Source of the DNA: Manihot esculenta
Taxonomy: Eukaryota; Streptophyta; Magnoliopsida; Malpighiales; Euphorbiaceae
Length of the DNA stretch: 64,000 nucleotides
Assembly: GCF_001659605.2 (NCBI RefSeq)
Contig: NC_035177.2
Coordinates: 2,232,611 to 2,296,610 of the forward strand
Direction of reading: 5' to 3'
Part shown: in pieces, positions 39,449 through 49,519 of the stretch
Position numbering within the stretch: the stretch's first letter is position 1
Layout: every line of letters starts with the position of its first letter
Made by a program: the position numbers and the translations under genes
Notes under the pieces: generated by a model
Told to the model about the DNA's origin: nothing
What the model saw: only the letters and a program-made list of their open reading frames with translations
Database searches by the model: none

Positions 39449-40925
39449 AAAGCCATTACCAAACCAAAGCATTCCCCAGAACTTGTATATGCTTCAACTG
39501 TACGATAATTTCATGTTTACGTAATACACAGCAACTATAATCGCAATGATCAATAATGGTTATTTTGGCTTGTGGTAGTTTGTATGGCAAATATGAAAGT
39601 ACCTGTGTAGTGTATTATTTTCATTTGAAAGGTATAGCTGAAGTGTATTCTGTGTTCGTTTTTGTCTTGGATGGCAAGATTTAGGCTTATAGATTTGAAA
39701 TTACAATTTTAAAACCTATGTTGTGGAGAGGGTTGTTTTACTTATGTTGTGAAGAGGGTTGTTTTAAGATAAGTAATTAGTGGCATTAAGTTTTGTTGAT
39801 GTGATATGATGACGTAATTTTTATTTTAATAATGTGGTTTTGATGGCAATAATAACATCATTTTAAATGATTATGTAGAATATTATATTATTTTTGTGAA
39901 TGATGTAGTACTGTTACATGCCAAGTCATTTTGAATGTTATATCTGGATGATGATGTAACATTCTATATAGGTTCCACGTGATTTATTATAATATTAATT
40001 GTAATGTAGTTTTTAAGTGTAAAAAATTAAAAAAAAAAAAAATTTATTTTAAATATATAATAAAAAAATAATAATATAAAATTTTATTAAAAATAAATTA
40101 TTTATTCATTATCATTTTATTTTAAAGATTAATGAATAAGTTTTTTAAATAGTTATTTACATAATTTTATACATATTTATAATAAGATTAATTTTAGATA
40201 ATTATTATTCTATTCTTGTAGAATAAAATCATATTATTTAAAATTTAAAAATAATAAATTATTAAAAAAAATAGAATAAAATAGAACCTATATATTATAT
40301 ATATTCCTTTGACTTTATTAAAAAAAATTTAATACTATGAGTGATGATTATTAGGGTAATGTTACTTTTAACTTTTTTTTTATTAATTTAATGAGTATTA
40401 ATTAAAGTAAAAAGAAGAAATTATTTTATTTTCAATTTTTTCTTTTTTATTATGACTAGCTGTAATAATTTTAGGTAATTTTAAATTTGTCTATTTTTTA
40501 TATATTGTAAAATAAAATTGTATACTCATAAGAGGGAGAAATGAAGAGAAAATAAAAAATATATAATTTTTTTTATATAAATAGAGAGAAAAAAATATAA
40601 AATAAATAATAGAAGAAAATTTTTGTTTAAAAAAAATTCATGTTAATCTGGAAACCTATAATTATAGGTTAAAAAGAGTTTAATAAAAGTTTAATTGAAA
40701 TTTAAATAGTTTTAGAAAAAAAAAGTTTAATTAACTAAAATAAAAATATATTTAGTGATTTTAGATAAAAATTATCCTTATAAGGCCATTGAGCCAATAG
40801 CCAGTGCCAAACGCTGTGAGTTCCTACTACCTTTAAAAATTGTTGGAGTTCCATATTTCATATTATACCAATTATAGCTAAATTTGAACATGTTTTAAAT
40901 TTTCTAATTAAAATCATAATATATA
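39449..40925. other. 3' UTR of the SH3P1-like gene and AT-rich spacer
   Basis: The first 250 bp or so probably hold the 3' UTR. A short direct repeat (GTTGTG-AGAGGGTTGTTTTA) occurs twice near 39720-39768. The remainder is very AT-rich and no gene was seen. Confidence 0.45.
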
Positions 40926-41623
40926 GGGAAATTTACTTTTTAGTCCCCGAGGTTTAACGTAATTAACACTTCTGTCCCTCTATTTTGGCGACTCAACACT
41001 TAAGTCCCTCACTTTCTATTCCGTCCAAATTCGTAGTCCTTCCGTCCATTTAAACCGTTTGGTCAAAGAGTCAAAAGTGAGAGGTGATAATTTTTTCCAG
41101 AAATACCCTTCTCTTAATGTGAAATTCCTTTTTTTTTTTTCTCTTTCATGCTTTCTCTCTCCAGTTGAAGAAGAAGAAGAAGAAGAAGAAGAAGAAGAAG
41201 AAGAAGAAGAAGAAGAAAGAAGAAGAAGAAGCTGCTGCAGAAAGAGTAGGAAGAAGAAGAAGAAGAAAGAAGAAGAAGAAGAAGAAGCTGCTGCAGAAAG
41301 AGTAGGAAGAAGAAGAAGAAGAAGAAGAAGAAGAAGAAGAAAGAAGAAGAAGAAGAAAGAAGAAGAAGAAGAAGAAAGAAGAAGAAAGAAGAAGAAGAAG
41401 AAGAAAGAAGAAGAAAAAGAAGAAGAAGTTGCAGAAAAAGAAAGAAGAAGAAGAAGAAGAAGGTTAATTTTGTCAATTTACGTGTCCCAAACTGCTATTT
41501 TGGACGGAAGGACTACGAAGTTAGACAGAAAAGAAAGTGAGGGACTTAAGTGTTGGGTCGCCAAAATAGAGGGACAGAAGTGTTAATTACGTTAAATCTC
41601 AGGGACTACAAAGTAATTTTCCC
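40926..41623. mobile_element. Complete non-autonomous MULE-type element with GAA-rich core
   Basis: Terminal inverted repeats at 40926-41048 and 41501-41623 are each 123 bp, with about nine mismatches by eye. The ends are GGGAAATTTAC and its near-complement GTAATTTTCCC. A perfect 9-bp target duplication, TAATATATA, sits at 40917-40925 and 41624-41632. Long TIRs plus a 9-bp duplication are the signature of Mutator-like elements. The core is mostly a GAA/GAAA microsatellite. No transposase is present. Confidence 0.9.
41165..41462 (+). repeat. GAA-rich purine microsatellite inside the MULE-type element
   Basis: About 300 bp made mainly of GAA units with interspersed GAAA, broken by GCTGCTGCAGAAAGAGTAGG, which occurs twice (about 41231 and 41287) and so shows internal duplication. 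Its translation gives a Glu/Arg/Lys-only peptide with no meaning as a protein. Confidence 0.92.
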
Positions 41624-41632
41624 TAATATATA

Positions 41633-42711
41633 TATTATGAAAGTTCACAATAAAGTGTACCTAGATATTATATAACATTATTTATGGGATGAAATCTGAA
41701 ATTATTTAATTTTTATGATATTATAAAATTTATTAATTTATCACTCGATTTTAATAAATATATTATAATATTTTTAATATTTTAAAAAATTTATTAATTA
41801 ATTTTTTATTAATTTTAATTATTAATTTTTTATTATTTAATTTCAATAATTTTAAAAAATTTATTATTTGATTTTTTAAATTTATAAAAAATTTATTAAT
41901 TAATCACTCCGTACGAAAAATATTTTAAATTTTTTATAATATTTGATATTCTGAAATTCGGAAAGCAAGATTTACGGTGGTTGTATAGGCTCTTTTTGGA
42001 GAGTAAGTCGTTTCTCCTTTTTTATTCATTTTCATTTTATCCGCTAGTGATGTCTAATTGCCTCTCTGTTACAGTGTCATCTGTCTCTCATTTCTGTCAC
42101 TCAGATTCGTACATACGGATATGTAAGAACTTCTCTCTATGCCAGACAATCATTTAACTCTTTCAGCGTGCATGCGAACAATCTACAAAGTGACCAGACC
42201 TCTCTTCTTTCTCTAGTCACATCACAAGCTGGGCTTTGTAAGGTATGTTCTGCCTGATTTCCCGACTGGGTTGAGCGTCCTGCTCTTCTTCCTCTAATTA
42301 CATTACAAGCTGGGCTTTATAAGGTATGTTCCGCCTGATTTTCCGACCGCTCAACATGAGCCGACTCACTTTAAGAAGGAATTTTGAATTTGCTTTTTTA
42401 GTTACGGTTTGACCTCATTTCGCATACACAAGACAGACAGTACTTAATCATTAAAATTAATAAAAATCAAAAAATTAACTAATGAATTTCTATGTAATAT
42501 AAGAATTAAATAGCGTATTTTTCAAAATTTTTAAATTTATATTACCTTTGGAAATAAATACTACTATTTCATATTAATTTTCATCGTAAGTGGATACTGG
42601 TGTTTAGAACATCTCTCCAGACAATGTTACCATTGGTTTGTATAACTATTTCTATAACATGTATGATCATCCCAAATAGAAATAAACATCAAATTGAAAT
42701 CAAAATATCAT
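41633..42711. other. AT-rich spacer with a local tandem duplication
   Basis: Very AT-rich to about 41950. Near 42215-42360 a segment containing ACAAGCTGGGCTTTGTAAGG is repeated about 80 bp later as ACAAGCTGGGCTTTATAAGG, with matching downstream GTATGTTC-GCCTGATTT. No gene was recognised. Confidence 0.5.
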
Positions 42712-43521
42712 TTAAATTTTGCTTTTATCATCATCATCATCGCTGCCTTCATCTTCAATCCCATGAAAACTCATTCTATTTGATGCCTGTTTTGCCCATT
42801 TCACAATCTTCTCTGCTTCTCTGCTAATCTTCTCTTCCTCTTTCATTGCCTTCCTTAGAATCTTCTCTTGCTCTTTCGATGAAAATATGTTTAAGTCCGA
42901 CAAGAATTCATCATTGTTGCTGCCCCAATCAATGATATTCCAGTTTTCCTTCTTCTTTTTCTTTGAATCTTTCTTCGGTGAACACCAAAAGCAGCCGGAT
43001 TTCCGAGGAGGAGACGGCGAATCCCTGGAAGAGTTCGACGAACCCAAAGGAGTCTTAAACGAACTCATTCTCTTCCCTGAGTTATGTTTGGATGGCGTGG
43101 AAATGAAATTTTCAATCCATGAATAGGAAGAATCAGAAGGAGAGAAAAGCGATTCATCTTTACATTTCTCTTCCAAACTCTTTTCCCCATTTGGGTTTTC
43201 CTCCTTAGGCGAGAAAATCTGTTTTCTTGGTGATTCTTTCTCTTTAGCATTCGAGAAAGTATCCACTTCATCCTTCAGTGAGCTCGTTTTCCCAACTGAG
43301 TCAGATTTGTTAGGATCAAAATCCATGTTGGGATTTGAAGTTATGGGTTTGGATTTGAGTTTGAGGAAACGGGTTTCCAAATCAGAAGGAAGAAGTGATT
43401 CAGAAAAAGCAGCACAATTGATCTTAGAGAGTTGGTCAAGAACACAGAGGTCTTGAGCTTGGGAGATGAGCTCCTCCACTGCTGAATCGTCGGTGTCTGA
43501 AAGGTTTCCGAAATCGGCCAT
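42712..43521 (-). CDS. Conserved hypothetical acidic/Lys-rich plant protein, intronless
   Basis: A 269-residue uninterrupted ORF starting at ATG 43521 (MADFGNLSDTDDSAVEELIS); the two codons upstream begin with GTG and are not needed. Ser- and charge-rich, with little hydrophobic content. Visible pieces are a short acidic N-terminus, a Ser-rich middle, a CFWCSPKKDSKKKKK segment (CxxC next to a Lys run, residues about 177-191), and a C-terminal helix rich in Glu/Lys/Arg (KILRKAMKEEEKISREAEKI). It ends with an Asp run. The Lys run could be a nuclear localisation signal. I do not recognise a named family, but codon quality and composition suggest a real gene. Confidence 0.75.
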   Translation of the reverse strand: MADFGNLSDTDDSAVEELISQAQDLCVLDQLSKINCAAFSESLLPSDLETRFLKLKSKPITSNPNMDFDPNKSDSVGKTSSLKDEVDTFSNAKEKESPRKQIFSPKEENPNGEKSLEEKCKDESLFSPSDSSYSWIENFISTPSKHNSGKRMSSFKTPLGSSNSSRDSPSPPRKSGCFWCSPKKDSKKKKKENWNIIDWGSNNDEFLSDLNIFSSKEQEKILRKAMKEEEKISREAEKIVKWAKQASNRMSFHGIEDEGSDDDDDKSKI

Positions 43522-43524
43522 TTC

Positions 43525-43527
<3 letters not shown>

Positions 43528-43563
<36 letters not shown>
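43528..43563. repeat. (AG)18 dinucleotide repeat in the 5' UTR of the hypothetical gene
   Basis: Eighteen AG units on the plus strand form a CT tract on the sense strand of the minus-strand gene, ending about 6 bases before its ATG. CT/GA tracts near the start are common in plant 5' UTRs and promoters. A length-polymorphic marker is likely. Confidence 0.9.
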
Positions 43564-43565
<2 letters not shown>

Positions 43566-44339
43566 TTTCGCAGGTATTGGTGTGAAGGGAAAGGATGAAG
43601 TGGGAGCTTCTTCACTTCGTCACACTACTAACGGCTAGCTCATGCTTTTTCGCACTTTCAACGCGTGGGACCCAACTTCATTTTCTCTGTGAATGTGCGG
43701 GACCCTAACCTTAACGGAGAAATTATATAATAAATCGCTTCTACCGACTGGGATTTTCTAGTCCTATCATAATTCAGTTATTTTTTACAGGTGTGTTAAA
43801 GAGTAAATTGAGTTTTTTTATAAATTTTAATGTATTTTATAATTTTTTTTTTCTAGAAAACCCATTTCATTTCATTGAAAGAGTTTAGAATAGAGATACA
43901 AAACTCATACACGAGCTAAAAATTACAATCCAACCTAAAACCAAAACAAGCAGCTGGAGCCTTGAAGAAGGAAATGGGCAAAACGAACACACAACAAATT
44001 GAATCAGTAGCATCTCTCCCAGAGGAAGCTTCACTGACATTGGCTATCATCATTCATGGAAACATCTCTATATTCTCAACTTAGTGTTGGTCATCAATGA
44101 GGAAGAAAGTTCCAACAGACAACATAACAGAAGAACTTCTCTGTTCATTACCTTCAAAGCCATAAAAACAGGAAGGCAGAGGTGATGAATCCTCCCTTTC
44201 ACTGCCAACCTAGAAAGCTGAAGAGGCTTCATAACCATCTTGAAGGGAAGATCTCCAAACATGCAAGTAGATCTTCAAATAAAACTAGAGAAAACTAAAA
44301 AACCCCATTTGAAAGGGAACTTACACTCCATCAAGGAGA
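43564..44339. other. Spacer containing a probable LINE tail (minus strand)
   Basis: Promoter sequence of the hypothetical gene lies next to 43564. On the minus strand around 43950-43846 the sequence reads GTTTTGTATCTCTATTC, then TTTCAATGAAATG, then GGTTTTCTAG plus an A-rich run, which resembles plant LINE 3' ends. The extent towards 44339, including the tetraspanin 3' UTR, is unclear. Confidence 0.4.
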
Positions 44340-45235
44340 CTAACAGGGAGATCTATAACTGTCATGATTGGCTTCTGGGTGGTTTTGCAAGGAGAGACGC
44401 CCTAGTGGAAATAGAATAAGAAGATAAATCACAAAGAATATATTAAAGAGATTTAAAATCATCCATTGTTCTCTAACTTCCTCAAGATATCCAGCTTTGC
44501 ATGAATTGCAATCATAGCATAATATTTCCTTATCATTCTTCCATGAATTGCAATCCTTTTCTTTTGATTCATTTCCTGAATTTGACACTTCCCAATAACT
44601 TATATTCTTGAATTTGTATCCACAACTATATGGGGGCTTGCAGCAACCTAACTGCCAAGCCAAAAAGAAAAAAATTACACTAGATAAACATCTTGCATGT
44701 GGAGTACATAATCGAAACATACCTCGACAGACGTGACGACCTCCCATAAGATAGCAGCAGGTAAAGCATCCAACTTTCTTTGAAAGCTATCACAAACTTC
44801 ATAATCAAGCAAATATTTCTTGATATCAAACCAATGATTTTTACCCACAAGATGAGTTTGCATCCATGAAGAGAATTCATTAACCCTAAACTCTCTGCTT
44901 GAAGAGCCAATCCCTTGAGGACCTTTATTGGTGACAAGCAACGAAAATATAATGAAAATCAAGAGAGAAATTGTGATGAAAAGTATAACCCACAAATAAA
45001 TTCTATGAAGAAAGATTAAATGACAAAGCAAAGCAACCAATCCCATAACTGAAAGGATCAAAAGGGAAATTCCCAGTATGAGAATTGGAGTTTTAAGAAA
45101 GGTGGCAGAAGGTGAAGAGCCATAGAGTTGTATTGGTAATCTCCATGCATAGGAAACATGGGCTACAATGGCCATGGAAATTAAGAATGTTATAATGTTC
45201 ATACCACAGAGGATAAAGTAGCTTGTTCTAGCCAT
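44340..45235 (-). CDS. Tetraspanin
   Basis: Two exons, 45235-44723 and 44651-44340, separated by a 71-bp GT-AG intron, give 274 residues, the usual tetraspanin size. Four membrane segments are visible: residues about 7-29, 48-72, 78-101 and, in exon 2, about 232-254. The large extracellular loop carries the plant-specific GCCKPP motif right after the splice site, plus further cysteines (CDSF, YSC, CNSW, CYDCNSC) for disulfides. Plant tetraspanins organise plasma-membrane and exosome microdomains (family knowledge). The member within the TET family cannot be decided here. The short tail after TM4 (RLSLQNHPEANHDSYRSPC) is unremarkable. Confidence 0.9.
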
Positions 45236-46045
45236 TGCTGTAATTAATTAAGAATTTCACATTGTGAAAATGAAAAATTTTGATAAATAAATATATTTGT
45301 AGATTAACTAGATTGCTGTTGGGAGCAACTGAAAGACAAGTTTTGAAGATTTCCTTTCTGTTTTGTCTCATTCTTCTATTACTGTACTTAGTTTCAATTT
45401 GATCACAGAAAACTGAATTCTGGTTTCAGTTTTAATCTTCCTCTCCCTCTGTTATACCAGAAGGGCCTTATTGCCATTGAGCCTATTTTTAGGTCTTAAT
45501 CAATTAGTTTTCTAGTATGTTTTGATCCCAATTTAGCCTTTTTGCTATGTGCATGTTTGGTATTAAGTACGATTTTTCGCTGCTTCAAATCAAGAATTTT
45601 GGAACATTCAATCAATTAATTTCTTTTATAATAATTTATCGTTTGTGATGCTACATACATGAGAATCGCCTAAAATAGGCCATGAGCTGTCGCCATAAAA
45701 TAAATTCATATGATAAGAATTTGACAAGTAATGTAGTTCCACCCGAGAAAAGGAAGATTCGGACACCTCAATACCCAGTTTATCATCAAAACTTGTCCTC
45801 CTCCAAATAATACAAGTCTCAACATAAAATTACTATTATCAGGTACAGTCCAGTATATCTCTATTACGCCTATAATAATGATGATTCCTTATAAGCAGTC
45901 CGCCACATCGTTACCGAATTACGAGGAAATACTACATTTGTTATATTTACCCTAATTCCATCTCATAAAAAAAGTCAATTCTAAAGATTCTCCCAATGAC
46001 TAAGCTATGCCTTCACCTATTCATCATACCGGTATGCGTAATCCT
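45236..46045. other. Tetraspanin promoter region and spacer
   Basis: The first few hundred bases should contain the tetraspanin promoter and 5' UTR. From about 45640 to 46040 the composition changes (less AT-rich, e.g. GAGAATCGCC, CACCCGAGAAAAGG) and may be retroelement-derived. No LTR boundaries were identified. Confidence 0.35.
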
Positions 46046-46534
46046 TAAAAAACAGAAATCTCTAGAAAACCATCAATTGATCCAATCTCATCTGAGAATG
46101 TTGCTCCTGCACATTCAAATGTAGAATCTGTTTTGGAGCCTGTTTTGGAAAATCCCACTAAACCGATACCATCTAATGTTGCACCTTCAGTTTTAGAACC
46201 TAAAAAACAAGTTGAACCTACTGTCCAAATACCACCACTACCTAAGAAGTTAACCAAAACTGCAGCTAGGAAATCTATCCTACCTGTTCCACCAAAAACT
46301 AAACACAATGAGGCTTCCTCTGCTTTGGATAAGGATGTTGTTCCAACTTTCAAGCAAAAAAAGGAAGTTGCTAAGTAGTCTTCTACTTCTGATGATTTAA
46401 GCTCAGACAGTGACCAATCTGCCTTACCTCCCAAAGTCAAACTCAGAAGAAGTGGTAAACATAGAATGGAAACCAAAGTGGCAAAACTTAGGGAGTCTGG
46501 AAGCAAAGAGAAACCCCTTGATTTTTTATTTTAA
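46046..46534 (+). pseudogene. Broken low-complexity Pro/Lys/Ser-rich ORF
   Basis: From the codon after TAA at about 46045 one frame stays open through repeated-looking phrases such as ENVAPAHSNVESVLEPVLEN and KKQVEPTVQIPPLPKKL. A single TAG at 46376-46378 interrupts it, then it continues as SSTSDDLSSDSDQSALPPK to a TAA near 46532. No start codon or domain is evident. It is probably the remnant of a transposon-encoded or host linker region. Confidence 0.4.
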
Positions 46535-46692
46535 CTACCTATTTTTGAAAACTTTTTGGATGATATCTAAATAATTTTCTTTTAGTCTTTTTGGATGATT
46601 ACTCCTATTTCCTTTTTGCTGATGATAAAATGGGGAGTAGTAAGCGTTGTGTGTTCTGTTTACTGTTATGTGTTTATTTTGTGAAACTTTGA

Positions 46693-46908
46693 TGAAAGCA
46701 AGAAAAAGAGAGCAGAAGATTTGAGAGAAAATACTTGATTATTCCCCTCAAGCCAATTAGGATATATATACTACTTACAAGAGTACACACTAAGTAAGAA
46801 AATAAATTAATTCTCTAATTATAGCCTAATCATATTTCAATCATATCACACAATCATATCCCTAATTACCACTATAAATCTAGGCTATTTACATAAATAA
46901 TCTCAACA
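46693..46908 (-). repeat. Lone copia-type LTR (minus strand)
   Basis: On the minus strand it starts TGTTGAGATTATTTATG and ends near 46693 with TTGCTTTCA. It is clearly similar over its whole length to the LTR at 52027-52261 (shared CTATAAATCTAGRCTATTTA and AATTATARCCTAATCATAT). No polypurine tract or coding sequence adjoins it, so it is probably a solo LTR. The target duplication is not clean. Confidence 0.65.
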
Positions 46909-48860
46909 TTTTGTATATCTGCTTATAGCTTATATGTTTACAATTACAGTTGCTAGAAAAAAATGTAAAAGAGTGAGTGAGTTGATTTGTTAATATTGAA
47001 TCATAAAATCTACTTTCATTCAATTAAATGGTTTTCTGGAAAATGAATTTTAATTCTTAAAGTTTGAGAAAATAAGTTTCTAAAGTTTATTGACATTAAC
47101 TTATCTAAAATTTTTTTAGACTAAAATTAGACATCTTAACTTTAGATGCATTTTAAATTTAGATATTTAATTTCTGCCTGTTTTTATTCTAGCTAATTTA
47201 GATATCTAAAACTTATTATAATTAATTAATTTTAAATTTTTTTCCTATATTTTTTAGCAACGCAAATATATTTAAAATATATATATATATGATAAAATAA
47301 AGTGAGGAAAATAGAAAATAAGAGAAAAATAAATGATATGAAATGAGAGAAAATGATAAAGAAAGAAAATGATAAAAAAAATTATGGAAAAGAGGGAAAA
47401 ATGAGGGAATAGGAAAAAATTATTAAAGAAATGAGAGAATGGAATAAATAATTAGAGACGAAAATAAATGAAGAGAAAATAATAGAAAAAAAAAATAAAA
47501 TGAAAGAAACTAATATGAAATTATAGAGAAAATGAGAGGAAAGAAAAGAAAAATGATGGAAGAAAAGAGAATGGAGAAAGTAATAGAAAGGAAAATTATA
47601 GAGAAAAAAAGAAAAGAAAATAAGAGAAAAGGAAAGAAAATAAGAAAAAAATAATAGAAGAATAAAATAATAGGAAAAAAATTAGAAAGTAAGAAACTTA
47701 AATGAAAAGAAAACAATAGAAAAAAATAAGAAATGAGTGAAAGTAAAAAAAAATGAAAGAAAGAAAATGATAGAATGAATGATAAAAGGAAAGAACTAAT
47801 ATTGTATTTATAAATGTAAATTAATAATGAATTTAGTAACGAATTTTATTTGTTAATAAAATACTCTTGCCATGTTTCCATGTTCCTCTCTATTTTCATT
47901 TTAAAAGTTGTATTGTGAATTTAAGAATTCGACGGATTGAACCATTTGATAGAGTTAGGAACAGAGAAAAATAAATTGAAAAGAAAATTAAAGAAATGTA
48001 ATCGTGATTTGACTAAGCAATAGCAGAAATGCCTTGCAAGATAATGGGAAATTACAGATTTTCCCTTCTGTTGATTTCTCCCCAATTCTAAAAGAAATAC
48101 AAGATATAAGGGAAATAAATCCCAGGAGAATGGTCTACCGGACTAGCAAGCTAACCCAGCTATGCAGCTGCAAATTAAAATGAAATATTCCATACCCTTT
48201 GTTAAGCATGCTGCCCTTTGTAAAAGTCTTCTGTTCTATTTTGTTAGCAGCTCCATGTGGCAAGACTTCATTACTCTCCCTTTTCTGCATCTCTATCACT
48301 TTCTCAATTGCTTTAGCTTCATAACAACAAAATCGCAAAACAAAATTGCAACATCAATATTGGAAATTGGGTGGTGAATTCATGAATGAAAAAGGAGAGA
48401 ACACATTTACACCTCAGGAGGAAAAACCCATCAGATTCCTATTGTTATCATCATTGGCGGCACCACCAGAGATTGAAGATATGAGAGAGGAAGGTGGTTG
48501 AGGAGCCACTGTGACAAACATGGAGGAGGAGGAGAACAGAGGACAGATGGTGGCAGAGTGGACATTGAAGAATTAAGAAGTGAAGGATGTGCAGAGGTAT
48601 GCTGTAAAATTCTTATCCAAACCTAGAGCAAGGTTGATATGCTCTGGTAACAAGGAAGAGTTCGATTGGTTGGAGGTGATGGGCAGAACAGAATTTCCCT
48701 TAATAAAAAGGGCAGTTATGACTTTTCTGAAAGTTAACGGAATGTTAACAATAATGTTTAAAATATTTGAAACATTTTAATTAATTTTAAAAATTATAAA
48801 CACTTACTAATTAATTTTTCTGAATGGGCTTTTCTTATTTTAATCAAACTATTATATTTG
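46909..48860. other. Intergenic spacer with purine-rich tract
   Basis: Contains the purine tract at 47300-47790. The 48000-48780 part is of ordinary composition with several short ORFs but no recognisable protein. An A run at 48858-48876 precedes the promoter of the Brf1-like ORF. Confidence 0.45.
47300..47790 (+). repeat. Purine-rich (A/G) low-complexity tract
   Basis: About 490 bp almost lacking C, made of GAGAAAAT, GAAAGAAAATGATA and AAGAGAAAATAA-like words with irregular period. Short reverse-strand ORFs here are Phe/Ser/Leu-only shadows. Confidence 0.8.
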
Positions 48861-48940
48861 GAAAAAAAAAAAAAAAAGAACCGACTCAAGGCAGGAGGCG
48901 GCATATAGTATGACGTAAGGGTACTGTGGTAATTTGATGC

Positions 48941-48950
48941 ACCCTAAACC
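48941..48950 (+). promoter_or_regulatory. Telo-box-like motif upstream of Brf1-like ORF
   Basis: ACCCTAAACC, a telo-box (AAACCCTAA-type) core, lies about 145 bp before the ATG at 49094. A TGACGTAA (bZIP-type) site lies at 48911-48918. Telo-boxes are frequent in promoters of translation and ribosome-biogenesis genes, which would suit a Pol III-related factor. Function is inferred. Confidence 0.4.
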
Positions 48951-49093
48951 GTCTCGCAAAAGCCGAGTCGCTTGCTATTAACGCTGCAAACTCAGGCATG
49001 GAAACCCGGCCACCGCCTCCAATGCTTATTTTAACGCATTCCATCTGATATTGCAAATTGATCGATTTTTTCTAGCAATTTTGATCAACGGCA

Positions 49094-49519
49094 ATGAAAA
49101 AACAGGCCGTCTCCGATGGGCTGGACCTTACAGGTATTAATGATGTGGAGATCGCCGGTTATCTTCGTGACGAGAAGGAAATAGAATTGAGAAAGATAAT
49201 GTGGGAGCTATTGCAGAGAGATTACTCCAAGAGAAAGCGAGCAGAACAAGAGAAGAAGAAAGATGGTCCTGCCAAGAAAGCTCTTAAAACTGGTGGTGTT
49301 GAAGATGATGAGAGAAAGAGCAACAAGAAGAAGACCATGAGTTCAAAGATCAACTATGATGCATTGAAGAAATTAGAGGAGGAGATTTCAACAATCCCTG
49401 AAATTGAGAAGGATAGCCACTACAATGCAGATGGTGACCTTGCTGTTGGAGATCAATACAGCGAAGTGCCCAATCATGATTACGAAGATGATGATTTTGA
49501 TTATGAGATGACTTACTAA
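49094..49519 (+). CDS. Small intronless protein with Brf1-type TBP-binding region
   Basis: A 141-residue ORF from ATG to TAA. The N-terminal part (residues about 13-45: LTGINDVEIAGYLRDEKEIE, then KIMWELLQRDY) resembles the region of Brf1, a TFIIIB subunit, that binds TBP. SSKINYDALKKL at about residues 82-93 matches the second conserved Brf1 block. The zinc ribbon and cyclin folds of full-length Brf1, which is normally around 500-600 residues, are absent here and upstream. Linker Lys/Glu-rich; tail very acidic (YEDDDFDYEMTY). It may be a retrocopy fragment that remained open, or a genuine short Brf1-like protein. The intact frame and the promoter-like sequence upstream favour a real gene. Confidence 0.65.
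   Translation: MKKQAVSDGLDLTGINDVEIAGYLRDEKEIELRKIMWELLQRDYSKRKRAEQEKKKDGPAKKALKTGGVEDDERKSNKKKTMSSKINYDALKKLEEEISTIPEIEKDSHYNADGDLAVGDQYSEVPNHDYEDDDFDYEMTY

Noticed and set aside
41059..41586. 175-residue Glu/Arg/Lys-rich open frame, and a Phe/Leu-rich one on the other strand
   Set aside because: Both are translations of the GAA microsatellite plus TIR sequence of the MULE-type element.
43522..43527. Upstream GTG start giving two extra residues for the hypothetical protein
   Set aside because: The ATG at 43521 is a normal start and GTG initiation is not expected in a plant nuclear gene.
46045..46506. 153-residue minus-strand open frame
   Set aside because: It is antisense to the Pro/Lys-rich frame, has no recognisable domain and looks like a shadow.
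48580..48780. 66-residue open frame upstream of the Brf1-like gene
   Set aside because: No recognisable domain or splice context; composition like spacer.
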